In this document: in pieces, positions 1 through 11,000 of the stretch | How positions within the stretch are numbered: the first letter of the stretch is position 1 | Layout of the letters: every line of letters begins with the position of its first letter | DNA from: Ceratorhiza oryzae-sativae | Lineage: Eukaryota; Basidiomycota; Agaricomycetes; Cantharellales; Ceratobasidiaceae | Assembly (NCBI GenBank): GCA_030998015.1 | Contig: JARWMV010000241.1 | Coordinates: forward strand, 1,274,427-1,338,426 | DNA length: 64,000 nucleotides | Direction of reading: 5' to 3' | The notes under the pieces: model-generated | Databases searched by the model: none | Seen by the model: only the letters and a program-made list of their open reading frames with translations | Told to the model about the DNA's origin: nothing | Program-made: the position numbers and the translations under genes

Positions 1-3000
1 TGAATGATGAGAGTCATCCCTTCCCTTATGCAACAAACAAATACATTATCTCCCCAGCTCGAAAGTTGCAATCGCTTAGTGGGGCGCAAGAGCGAGCGAC
101 CTCGAAAACATGTGGTAGTGCAATGCGGCACGTGGCTAAACTTGACCTCGCCCAGCCCATGTGGATCTGGGCGACCCAAGTGAGAGTTCAATTGCCCACG
201 TTGGGTCGATGGTGCTCGTGGTCGGAGGCCCATTGCCTAGCATCTCAGCTTTGTTCCTGTATACCTCCACTCGTACGAATTCATCGTTGCTGGCGCGCAT
301 CCTTTCAATCATCTCATGTACCCCTGAGTCGATTTTATTGACCATGAGCCAGTTTATACATGCCTAGCCCACGTTTTGTCACCCATATCTCAGATGCCGC
401 CTCCAGCAGTACGCTTGCAGACCTGTCTTCACTGGGAACGCCAGCCTCGGCGCTCGAGAGACAGTTCCCATTCGGATAGGTTTTGCTGGGTGTTAATTTT
501 GGAGTCCCTCTTAGGCTTTGTGAACCGTTCTGTACGTTGGATGCTCAATCATCGGTGCCGTTATCCGGCCCAGGCTACGAGTCCGCCTCCACTTCCACCC
601 CGGTTCTCCAGCCTATTATAACGCTCCAGATCCCTACTCCGTCTGATCGACCAATAAAAATACACGCATCCGATACACTTCTTCAGACATCACATATACA
701 ACCAAATGCTTGTTCATATTTTGAGAGAGACTTTAGTAAATCGAGACCAGACGATTGCTGGTTCGGAACAGAAACAACATTCACAGACAAAACGAGACCG
801 AGACCTGACAGGGAGGGGTATTTCAAGACGGGAACTTCAAGACGAGACATTTCAAGACAGGACATTTCAGGGCAAGAATTTCCAGAAAAGACATTTCCAG
901 ACGAGGCATTTCGAGTTGAGGATTTCAAAATGAGACAGAACAAGGCGATTCAGCAGCATCACGGATCGATCAGAACGATTCATAGGTTCAATATAGGACC
1001 GGCCTTGGAATAGGCATAGCAGAGGGGGCTCCTTGCGATTTCGGGAAACTATTCAGACGGGGAAGGCTCCGTAACAGAGGAGCCGGATTCAGTATGTTCG
1101 GGTGGGATTGATGGACTTGCCGAAAACCGAAGCCAGTTTGAACAGATCATCCCGGGAGCGCCGCACAGTCCACAAAAAGCAATATGGGGCGAAGCGTGTG
1201 CGAATACTTACCCACACACCCAGTCACATACCTATTTGAAAACTGTGTGACACCCTTTCGGGCATGATCAAGTTCAATAGGTGGAGCTCTCGGATCTGCA
1301 AGTAGGGTGAGGAAAATATAACCAAACGGCCAAATTGTTCGACCTGCTCACTCTTCGTCGCTCAAGTCTGTGGGGAAGCCGCACCTGCTATCAACTAGGA
1401 TATCGAATCAGCACGCCAAACTATGTATGTCTACCACAGGAAGTAAAAGATCATACTTTCAGCTTTCATTCCTAAAGCATCCTTGGGATCAAATACTGCT
1501 CAAATTTCTGGTTACGATATATTCCATGCTAAAAGCAAAAATCATAGACCCACCGCTATCCCACATGGGCAGGGGCATCCAGGAGTTTGCGGTCGTGGTT
1601 GTTTGGACCAGTTGACCCGCGTTCTGCGGGAGTCGAATCTGAGTAACAGCCTAGTTTAATCAGATTGGTGAAACACACCTGATGAGACTGGTACATGACG
1701 GGGGGTTGTTGAATGAGCGGGAAAATATGCTGACACAGAATTTGAGTTCCCTATCGTCGGATCTAAGGCGATACTTACTGGCGTAACGGGCTCGGGCTTT
1801 TCATAATATGCCTGAGTGGTATCGTCGTAGTGAGGTAAATCTCGCCAGAACATCATCGGAACACGCTGGTACCCTCGCCCAGCTAATGGAATACGTTTTA
1901 CAAAAGAGAGCTAACGAAATATTACATAACACGCATACCTTGATCCCATACCGTATTGCGCGGGCATTCAATAGGCATGGGTGTCAACCTAACTTAAATT
2001 TTAGGGACACATCATCAGACTCCGTGACAATTATACTTACTCGGTCTCAATGCATGCGTCACACAGCCGTGAGGGAGGGTACCCAGATACCGCATTGTTC
2101 GTGTCAGTTCCACATGTCTGGCACGTGCCGAACACGACGATTTGACAGGCGGTGGGAACATGGGAGGTAGGGGGTTGGGACGCGATAGTTGGTTAGGGAT
2201 GTTTTTTTTCGCTTGCAAAAGAATTCGGACGCACCATGCATTCCTTCGTAAAGCATAGAATGAACCAAGTGCGGGGCTGACGGTTAGTTGGACATAGAGA
2301 GTCGCCGCCCCGATGCATCTCAAGCATACGAGCCCATGGACGCGTCTGATTCATAAAGACGCGGTACACACCCCTGCATGAGCGAGATAGGCTGAGGAGT
2401 TCAAGGGGCTCGTTTAAGTATGAGGCAATCTGGGCAGGGCATTATCTCCTGATCGGACGTCTCTACAGGCCACCTACCATGAGAATGATTTCAGGGCAGT
2501 ACAGAACCCTCTCCTGAGGCCGGGAAATGCCAATATTTTGAGGCATGTGGCGTTACGCTCAAGTTTTGACGTGAGCGCGATGGATCAAGAAAAGGGGTAT
2601 TTGTATTATACTTAAGATCTGCGAGCAATAGGAGGAAACTGTCCTGACGCCTGGCTACAGCGAACGTAGCCGGGGATGATCTTAACAAGTATGTCGGTCC
2701 TTTTCGTGGCCTGTTCGGAGACGAGAGCAATGAGCCGCTGTCGCCACTGCCCCCACATCGACCGCTCCCCACTTACCTCAAGTTCAAAACGAGAATTCAC
2801 AAGGATCGACTGGCCTGCCCAACCCGGTATGGTGGTGTCACTCGTGCGCCAGAGCTTGCGTGTGCGCTTTAAAGCGAACTAGCTCGTGTTTTGATCGGCG
2901 AGGCCTTGATCCTAGCCACCAAGCTGATTGTATCCGGTTGTGAGCGCGCGTCAACTCACGAGGGCGTCTTGTGTGCAAGCTCGGGCATCCGGGTACTGGC

Positions 3001-5598
3001 TAACTGATTTATCGTTAGAACCACAGGGCTGGTAGAGTCAGTACCAGCCAATAACTCACTGATCTGGGACGTGTCCAAGTCTTCGGCGATCGTCTGTTGA
3101 CCGAGGTCCACACTATATCGAGGACACCATTGGAAGAATAGATATATTACTCATAGCAGCCGTTCTACGCGTGTGTGATCGAGCATAGTACAGTTCAACC
3201 CGGGCGTCGAGGTGTGCGGTGACGGCCTCACTTGAGTCAGCCACCACCAGACCACAAGGCGCCATATCCATCCACGAACGTCGCACTCAGAACCAAGCGC
3301 CGCCGCAGTCTGGTCCAAGGCAACGAGGAAACTCCCCAGCCGTCGGTCGTCGTCAAAAGGGAGGGTCGCTAGCTTGGTCATGGTTGCTCGTGTTTGGCCC
3401 CAGGTGACATCACTGTGCCGGGAGCTTGGGGCTCTGGAGGTCAGATGCTCACAGGCGCGATAATCTAAGACTCGCAGATCAAAATAATAAATAATTGTTA
3501 TTTCGTCGTTATATGCGCCATATCCGCAAAAAACATACTCATGGCGAGTAACCGGCTCAGCTCGTAGTGGGAAGATGGCCGCTCTCACCCACATAGGTTT
3601 AAGTCAGCAACCAGCTACACCATTAGAGAAACGCAGGATATTTGTTGATTGTTGGCCAGTTAAGTGTGATCGTGGGTCAGTGGCGGCCACGGTGAGTCAA
3701 CGAGCGATCCCCAGCGGGTTGGGGGATACAACCACTCAGTTAGAGGGTGGGGCGTGTTAAGTAGATTCCTACGCAGACATAGCCCTTTTACCTGCTCAAG
3801 GCCCGTTAAAAAGCGAACACGTGTCTAAGGCGTGGCTCATTGGCGCCCGCCTCCTGTGTGATGGCTTCTCTTCATGGGAACGAAGTGTTGCATGCCTTGA
3901 CCGTGCTCCAAACGAATCATGAACGAAAAAAAACACAGATAGGTTCTATGACACACTCCCTTGGATATTGAATGGCCATAGATCTTCGCGTGATAGAGTC
4001 TCTGGAAGCCATCGTGATCATCTACAGTTATCCAATGGTAACGGTTACAAGGCGCTACTATCGGAATTGAGTCTGAACAGTCGACTTGCCAATCACTAAC
4101 CTCTTTTAACAGGCCCAACACAAGGGAACAAACCTCGATCTGGCAGAAGAGGAGCCACGAAGAAAACGTCCATGGTCAATCAGGGACGCAAAGGTGCGAT
4201 CGGGGTGAGAGTTTTATCGAGCAATGGCCGAAATGAACGAGAGGTCCATAATTATGGGGCTAGGGGTCGTGGGTTTCTATCCGCTTAGCGCGTGATAAAT
4301 TTTGCCCCAAGCCAACACTGGTACCGGACCCGAAGAGCCGGTCTGCTGTAAACAAGCACTGAAACCTAGGTGCTCCTTCAACTCACTCCTTTACGTTCTC
4401 CCCTAAGCCCTAGAAATAAGCCAGGGTATCCTAAACCATTTCTGATATGTGAAACCCACAGGGAATCGACTTTCAACGACTTGAAAGCTCAATCAGATTG
4501 ATGCAGCCGTTTGTTTTACTCATTCCCCTCGCTTTCCCCGCCCACTTCATGGAGCCACAATACATGCATTAGAGCCTCGGTGTGAGTTTGATGTGCAGCA
4601 TTTTCATTAACGGAAGCGCACCCTTAGACGGGGAATATACTCAGTGAATGGAAACCCAGCCAGTCGGTACATTTTTTTCAATCTCTAACAGATATGCGGC
4701 TCAGTTTGGACTTGACGTTTTGATTCTCAGGCCTTTCTAGCTCACCGTTGACCGTGGATCTGTATATAATGCGGTTATATAAGGATCTACAGTGGTATGA
4801 TATGCAGTTTGAAAGGGATAGTATCTATCTCCGAAGGTCTATGTATAAAACAGTGCCAAGCTTGGCGACGAGCACTAGTCAAATTGCCACGGGAGACCAG
4901 CCCCGTAGCCACCCGATGCAATCCACAATAGGTTAAACCAAGATAAACTAGACGGTCAAAACTGCGAAAGATATCGTGAAAAGCCATATTTCACTAAACG
5001 CTCAACGACTGTTCAAACAGCGCGGCTATGGTCAGACTGGTGGCCAGGGCGATGTTAGGAGGTTGACTTTGGCCGAACCAGGCAGCACTAGAAATTGAAG
5101 TCGGAAATCGTGCATTTATAAATATTTCCGCGCCTTGGGTCGGAGAGGAACCGTTGCTTTCGTAAATTGGAGTTAACGTGGAGGGTTACTCAGAAACGCC
5201 TTTGAATGGTGGTGTCAAATAAGCGCTTTCATAAGAATATTAGAGATTTGGATATGAATTTAGCCCCAAAAGATTCGAGCAAGAGCTTAATCGTGAGTGA
5301 AAATGAGCGTATACTAGCCAATCCAGCCAACTACGTCCAGTCCAAAAGAACTCGACGATCAGTACATTGGTATGTGCACCACCGCCGCCGATTGACCATT
5401 GCCAATCCTGAGCAAAAGGGGGAGTAGGGCCAAAGAGATCTCGTCTAATCACGCTCTCTACTATGGACAGATTTCTGTCGCATTCGTTTGTGAGCTACTC
5501 GATTGTATTTTGGCCGGGAATGAGAACGTGCACGTTTGGGAACCGCTCGGCGCGTGTTGCGAATTCCATCACACGTGACCGTTTCTCCAACTCCCATC
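1..5598. other. gene-poor region, no supported gene
   Basis: No open frame here has protein-like composition, recognisable motifs or plausible splice structure. The longest candidate, 147 codons on the minus strand at 3151-3594, has no sign of selection. The only structure I see is the short period-15 repeat at 822-937, annotated separately. The last part, immediately before 5599, should hold the promoter and 5' UTR of the MIS12 gene. Confidence 0.5.
822..937. repeat. degenerate tandem repeat, 14-15 bp period
   Basis: About eight consecutive units of 14-15 bp each begin TTC and mostly follow the pattern TTCMAGACRRGACAT. Units vary by substitutions and by a single-base length change, so several are 14 bp. 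The array could be read as protein in more than one frame, but no convincing gene surrounds it. It is best treated as an old minisatellite. Confidence 0.6.
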
Positions 5599-6465
5599 AT
5601 GGTGAGTTCTCGCCAGCTGACTTGATACCGCTTGCTCACCTCTGTCAGACCTCGCCTGCGACGAGCAACAATGCAACTCGACACGCCATGCTCACAGAAC
5701 TTCTGGGGTTCGTCCCGCAGCTGTTGCTCGACGACATAGCCGACGCCGCGACCGATACGGTCAACAACGCGATCGAGGGGCTCGAGGATTACCTCCGTAA
5801 ATGGATGTCGTCTCGCGAACAGCAACCACCAAGTGAAGACCTCGAGGCGGAGGTAGAGAATGGCCTGCTGGAGTTTCATACGTTGCTGTGTGGACATCGA
5901 GACATGAGCATTGACATGCTCGAAACTTGGAGCATGCGCAACGTCTTCTACGTGCCCCCCGAGCTCAGGATCGTCATGCCCCATCAAAAGGGACTCGACT
6001 TGACTACGCCTTCGGGCAAGGATGTGCAAGCCCAGGTCGAACTCGATGTGTTGAGACGCAAGATCGAGAACGTGAGTTGGATTGGGCCCGGTGATGAACA
6101 TGTTGGACGCTGATTCGGGCTCGACATCGGGTAGGCGCGAAAATTCCAAGAACAGCTCAAGCGCGCTGACGAGCTGACGCAGCAGAGGCTAGAGCGTGCA
6201 GAGGCTCGCGTTGAGCAGCTGAAATTCCTGCGGAACATTGATCCTGCCCAGGTCGAATCTCGTAGGTTTTACTTGTTCCTTTGGTGTCTTTCTTCGCTAA
6301 CATGCAGATCTATTCTCAGTACCCAACCAGATTAGATCTATATTCACCTCTATTCGCACCCTCTCGACTGTTGTTCCTCCCTTACCCGTCCCACCCGCTG
6401 AAGGTTCGCGACCCCATACCGAATCTCGACCCGAGTTCTTGGACTGGGCTATCGGCGATTGGTAG
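5599..6465 (+). CDS. MIS12: Mis12/Mtw1 kinetochore protein
   Basis: Mis12 is a subunit of the Mis12/MIND complex that links inner-centromere chromatin to the outer kinetochore. The conserved N-terminus is clear: TELLGFVPQLLLDDIADAA soon after the start, then ETWSMRNVFYVPPE and PHQKGLDLTTP further on, followed by a heptad-rich helix. My exon model is 5599-5601 (start codon alone), 5649-6071, 6135-6261 and 6308-6465, with introns 5602-5648 (GTGAGT..CAG), 6072-6134 (GTGAGT..TAG) and 6262-6307 (GTAGGT..CAG). All joins keep frame and give about 250 residues ending FLDWAIGDW, somewhat short for the family. The frame one base over stays open past this stop as RLVDPNTGKPLL, so the tail may be frameshifted or differently spliced (see 6466-7054). 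Identification is firm; the 3' end is not. Confidence 0.85.
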
Positions 6466-7054
6466 ACCCCAATACCGGCAAACCCCTGTTGTAGGTGACC
6501 TAAGCGCCGCTCTGAACGGTGTGCGAGAAGACGAGGAGGGGGAAGACGAGCGGCAGCTGGTTGGAACTCACAACGCCGATGTCGTAGAACAAACAGAGGA
6601 GAGCCCCAAGATGCTCCGAGCTCGCAGGTTGAGCAAGCCTCGAGCTCACAAACTCGAACGAGCCGAGCGGACCTGTCGACGATCCAAGAAGGCGAGACCA
6701 AGAACAGGACTTCACTCAACAATTGTCTCTGGCCGAAGATTTGGCTCAACCATCGTCACAGACCCAACCACCTTCGTCTCAAACTCAAGTATCCTCACCC
6801 CAAGCTCAGCCGCTGCCATCCCATCCTGTCACTTTATCCCAAACACAGAACCTCTCCCAAACCTCGTCGGTCATTCGGAACCATCGACGTCGACTATAAC
6901 CACTATCAAACGTCGCCGAAGCAGCATGGTTGGCCCTGGAATGGGTGTAGGCGGAAAACGAAGAAGGTCAAGTCTGGGACTGGCGGAACGAGCGAGGGCT
7001 GGCAACCCCAATGCAAATACGAACGAGGCTGCTGGAAATGGGAACGAAGAGTAG
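6466..7054 (+). other. possible C-terminal tail of MIS12, frame-broken
   Basis: Downstream of the MIS12 stop the three forward frames take turns looking like protein. One carries an acidic stretch (GDLSAALNGVREDEEGEDE), the next a Ser/Gln-rich stretch (DAPSSQVEQASSSQTRTS), the third a Gln/Ser/Pro-rich stretch (QPSSQTQPPSSQTQVSSP). That is the pattern of a disordered tail interrupted by small indels. An intron 6462-6504 (GT..AAG) would join the MIS12 frame to the first stretch. I cannot tell real decay, unusual splicing and assembly indels apart. Confidence 0.4.
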
Positions 7055-7808
7055 ACCAGGATTGACTAGTGGAGTTGTATGTCTGGACATCATTGCTTTG
7101 TGTTTCCCGATATTGTTGTACCTGTATTTGCCCTGATTGGGTAGGGTAGATGACTTATTGATTGTGACTATTCGATTCCACTTCGTATGATAAATGAATG
7201 GAGACACGAATCTCGACTCGGTAGAAGTCTCGAGCCAAATTGACTAATCGTGAGATGGATGATCTGATTGGCAGCAGAGCGATCCCCCTGTGGATTTGGT
7301 AGTGATATATACGTGCGCGTGGCGGTATCCAATGTAATTTGCAGGCACAAGAATGTCAACAAAAATCGATTCTTGGACCTCCGTATAAGATCTGATTCAG
7401 AAACAAATGGCGGCTCCGCCAGTTACGTGCGCGGTTCATCATTTACGCTGGATGTGAGTTTCAGATCATCACATCCGGAACATGGTTACGTCAGACGATG
7501 TCCATACACACATCCTCCCAGCGTCGATCCTTGGTTGAGCGCTATGACCACCCTGTTCCCTTGCAGTTGTTAGCTTGCCACACCTAGCATGTCTGATAGA
7601 CGAGAAGCTGAGAAAGTCATCATTATGTTGGTTCTGGGCCAGGGCCATCCATTCGTGGCTGCATATGCGACGTATGAGCCACATGGCTTTGACTGACTGC
7701 GGTGCTGCCAGAGGTCTCTCCTCAATTTGCTTTTTGCACGAAACCATGGCTAGAACCAAAGAGGTACTCGGCATAAAAGAGATGCCAAAGGTGTACGTGG
7801 TCATTTTG
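7055..7808. other. intergenic, no supported feature
   Basis: Between the MIS12 tail and the retrotransposon there are short open frames on both strands (for example 7469-7847), but none has recognisable domains or splice logic. I see no further repeat. Confidence 0.5.
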
Positions 7809-7812
7809 ACGT
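7809..7812. repeat. target-site duplication (low-coordinate copy)
   Basis: The four bases ACGT directly before the LTR at 7813 recur directly after the LTR ending at 14531. This is the direct repeat expected from integrase-mediated insertion. A five-base duplication does not match. Confidence 0.75.
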
Positions 7813-7911
7813 TGGGGGCGTGGATGCAAGGTGGTGGTAAGCGTTAAGATTACACGATCGAGCATACACGACTAAACCCCGGGGGCATACCCCCGGTCAC
7901 CCCCTACTCCA
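7813..7911 (-). repeat. 3' LTR, 99 bp
   Basis: This direct repeat matches 14433-14531 at 98 of 99 positions; the only difference is C at 7842 against T at 14462. It starts TG and ends CA on either strand (TGGGGGCG..CTACTCCA). It is very short for a Ty3/Gypsy LTR, usually a few hundred bp. It contains an internal palindrome, CCCCGGGGGCATACCCCCGG. Confidence 0.92.
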
Positions 7912-7923
7912 GGTGCCCCCCCA
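7912..7923 (-). other. candidate polypurine tract
   Basis: In element orientation the bases just before the 3' LTR include a run of seven Gs (GTGGGGGGGCACC). This is the position where a polypurine tract primes plus-strand DNA synthesis. It is not purely purine, so the call rests mainly on position. Confidence 0.45.
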
Positions 7924-8082
7924 CATAACCACGGCCGCCCTCGGACGTATACATCTCATAACCAAGAAAGAGAGAAAAGAAACACGGAGCGCAGAAAACA
8001 AACGTAGCAGGTAAACTAAGCAATGTACAAGAATCGAGTAAAAGAAAAAAAAGTGAATATATGCGTTAAAAAGATGTAGTAC

Positions 8083-11000
8083 TCAGTCCCCTGAATCCTC
8101 GCCTTCTACTCCTTCGTTTGCCGGTGCCTCTGCCTTCGCCCCTTGGGTCTTCAATGTCATATTTGCTGTCGCGCGGAAGGGACGGAGATGTCTGGCGTGT
8201 GTTCCCGGGGACACCAATTCGCCCTTGAGGTCTTCGAGTATATAGGATGTGTTCTTTCGTTCTCGGATTCGAAGCGGTTCTGACCATCGTGGGGCTAGCT
8301 TTCGCTCGTTGCTATGCGTGGTGTCCCATCTAGGATTGTAGCGTTGTACCAAGTCCCCTGCCTCACCAATGAAGAGCTTGGCAGTTGTATCGAATCGCCG
8401 CTTTTGTTCCCTAGCGTGTGCAAGCGCCTTCTCTTCAGCATCCGACCGAATAGCGTACGTCAATGCCATGTTCACGTCGACGACATCGATCTCGGACAGT
8501 TTGCCTGCGTACTGCTGTCGGATCTGTGTGCCTACAACGGTTTTTCGGTCAGCGCTGAGTACACCGGTGAGTAGCTCGCGTGGGGTGTAGCCGAGCGCTG
8601 GGAGGACGCGATCGTTCATCTGGCGGATGGCGGTTTGGAAGAAATGTGGCCAGGAGCGTGGTGGTGGCGTGATTGGCCGTTCTGGGTCACCGCTAGTTTC
8701 GCCGATGGCTTCTGCACAAAGTGCTCGTAGGCGTCCGATGAGGATTTTATTTGTGTTCTCGATGAGCCCGTTGACCGACGGCGTATGGGGGGGTGGGTGG
8801 ATGATCCCAACGCCGTTGTTCTCGGCCCAGTCGTCCACTTCCCGACAATCGAAGTGTGACCCGTTGTCCGACATGAAGCTCGTCGGGGTCATGACATGGT
8901 CGGCGATTTGGTCCAGGCATTTGACGGTGAACCCTCCCGTTCCCGAGTCTCTGGACATGAAGCCGAATACGAAGCGGCTATAGACGTCGGTAACGAGTAG
9001 GACGGTTTTGAACCCGCCAGCGCCGGTTGGTAGGGAGAGGTAATCGCCTGTGAGCAAATCGAAAGGTCTAGCGCGAGTGATGGGCGCGAGCAGCGCATGC
9101 ATTAACTTTGGTCCAAAATTTCGGCAGCGGGGGCAAGAGGTAATCGCGGCAGTGACGTCGGATCGGAGGTTCGGCCAAAAGAACTTTTCCTGTAAAATAA
9201 GAATAGTAAGATCACGACCAAAATGTCCAGTTGCCTCATGCGTCGCCAGCGCAAGCGCCTCCCCCTCCTTTTTTGGTATACACTCTACTCTGGGTGCGCG
9301 GAGCGACCCCTTCCCCGCAACTCTCCACAACTTCCCATCAACAACTTCAAACCCCACCGCTCTATGCGCCGCTCTCCTCTGTGTTCTCTCCACACTACTC
9401 TTCGTCAAATCATCACCTGCGACTCCCCCCAGCACCAGGTACTGAGCAATCTCCCCGAAGTAAGGGTCATGCTCGAACCGCTCCAACACCCTCCTGCTCT
9501 CCTCGTCGTCCACCAATAGACTCACGTCTCTCATCAACCCCCTATGCGCTTCCCACTCCGGCTCTATCGTCGTCTCTCTCCCCTCGGCCTCCTCATCCTC
9601 TCGGTACTGCCACTGCCTGCTCAACACGTCGCACACCACGTTCTCAACACCTGGGCGATGCCGAACATCCACTATCCAGTGCCCCATGATTGACTCCCGC
9701 CATCGCTCGTGGGTGGAGCTCATCTTTTTGTTGCGTAAGAGGTTTGCCAGGGCCTCGCAGTCAGTTTCGACTTCCACTGGCTGGCCCATGACAATTTGTT
9801 CGAAACTGTTAAAAGCGAACTTCAGCGCGGCAAATTCAAGCAGGAAAGGTGCGTATTTCTCTTCGGTCCGAGAAGTGCGTTTGGAGGCAAATGCAAGCGG
9901 GTACAATACCGTCTTCGTCTTTCCTGTCGTTTTATCCGTCTCTTCCCAACGCTGAGTGAGCGTCGCCCCGAATCCATACTTCGAACCATCAGATGCAACA
10001 ATAAATGGTCGGCCATCGTAGACTGGTGCGCGGAGCACTGGGTCGGTAGTGAGTGCTAATTTGAGGTCGAGAAATGCTTGTCGAGCCTCCTCTGACAGCT
10101 CTATTGGTGAATTTTGTAGGGCTCTCTTGTATTCGCCCCGTCGTGATTTGCCGTCTGGTCGACGCTCGATCTTGACATTTCGGGTGAGATCCGTCAGCGG
10201 GTGAGCAATGCGAGCGTAGTCTTTGATCTTCGAGCGGAATGAGCCGGTGAGTCCCAGATATCCCATAAGTTCAATAACTGATTTTGGCTCCGCAAAGTCG
10301 AGGATGGCCTGAACCTTTCTCAGGTCTGGCTGGATACCTCTAATGGAGACTTTCGCACCGGCAAAACCTGCTTCAGACATGAACAAATAGGTTTTAGTTG
10401 GGGCGAGTGACAGGCCCCGTTCTCGGCACCGCTCAAAGAGCCTCCTGGTGCGTGCTAACCCCGTCTCTGCATCGTTGAATCCCATTCCCACATCATCCAT
10501 CCAGATCTCCATCCCGTCCCCTAGTAGATCATGCAGCGCATCCGCTAGCATCTCACACCACGATGTTGGAGCGCCGGTGAGCCCAAAGGGCATGCGAAGG
10601 TATACATAGTGACCTTTACCCTCCACGTAAAACCCCGTGTATTTGATACTCGACTCTTCCATCGGTAGAGCGTTGAAACCCGAAGCAAAATCAATAGTAT
10701 TGACGTACCTGAAACCCGCAACTGCTCGTTGCTTCGCACTCAAGTCGCCCATTGGGAACGGTGGGATTTTTGTGACATCGTTTACTTCACTGAAGTTGTG
10801 TACGAGTCTAAACTTGGCGTCTTTGGCCGGCGGGGGCTGTGGCGTGGTCGAGAGTTCGGGGAACGGCGCTGGGCGACCAGCTTCAACACATGCCTTGTTT
10901 GCAAGGGCTTGAATGTATTCAAGTGAGGGTTCGCTAGTTCCGCCGGGTTTAGGGACCACGTTGCTAGGAGATACCGCCGCTGGGAAGGTGTTGGGGACTC

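Noticed and set aside
8627..9955. Plus-strand frames across the retrotransposon (for example 9050-9689, 11336-11825)
   Set aside because: They are antisense shadows of the pol gene.
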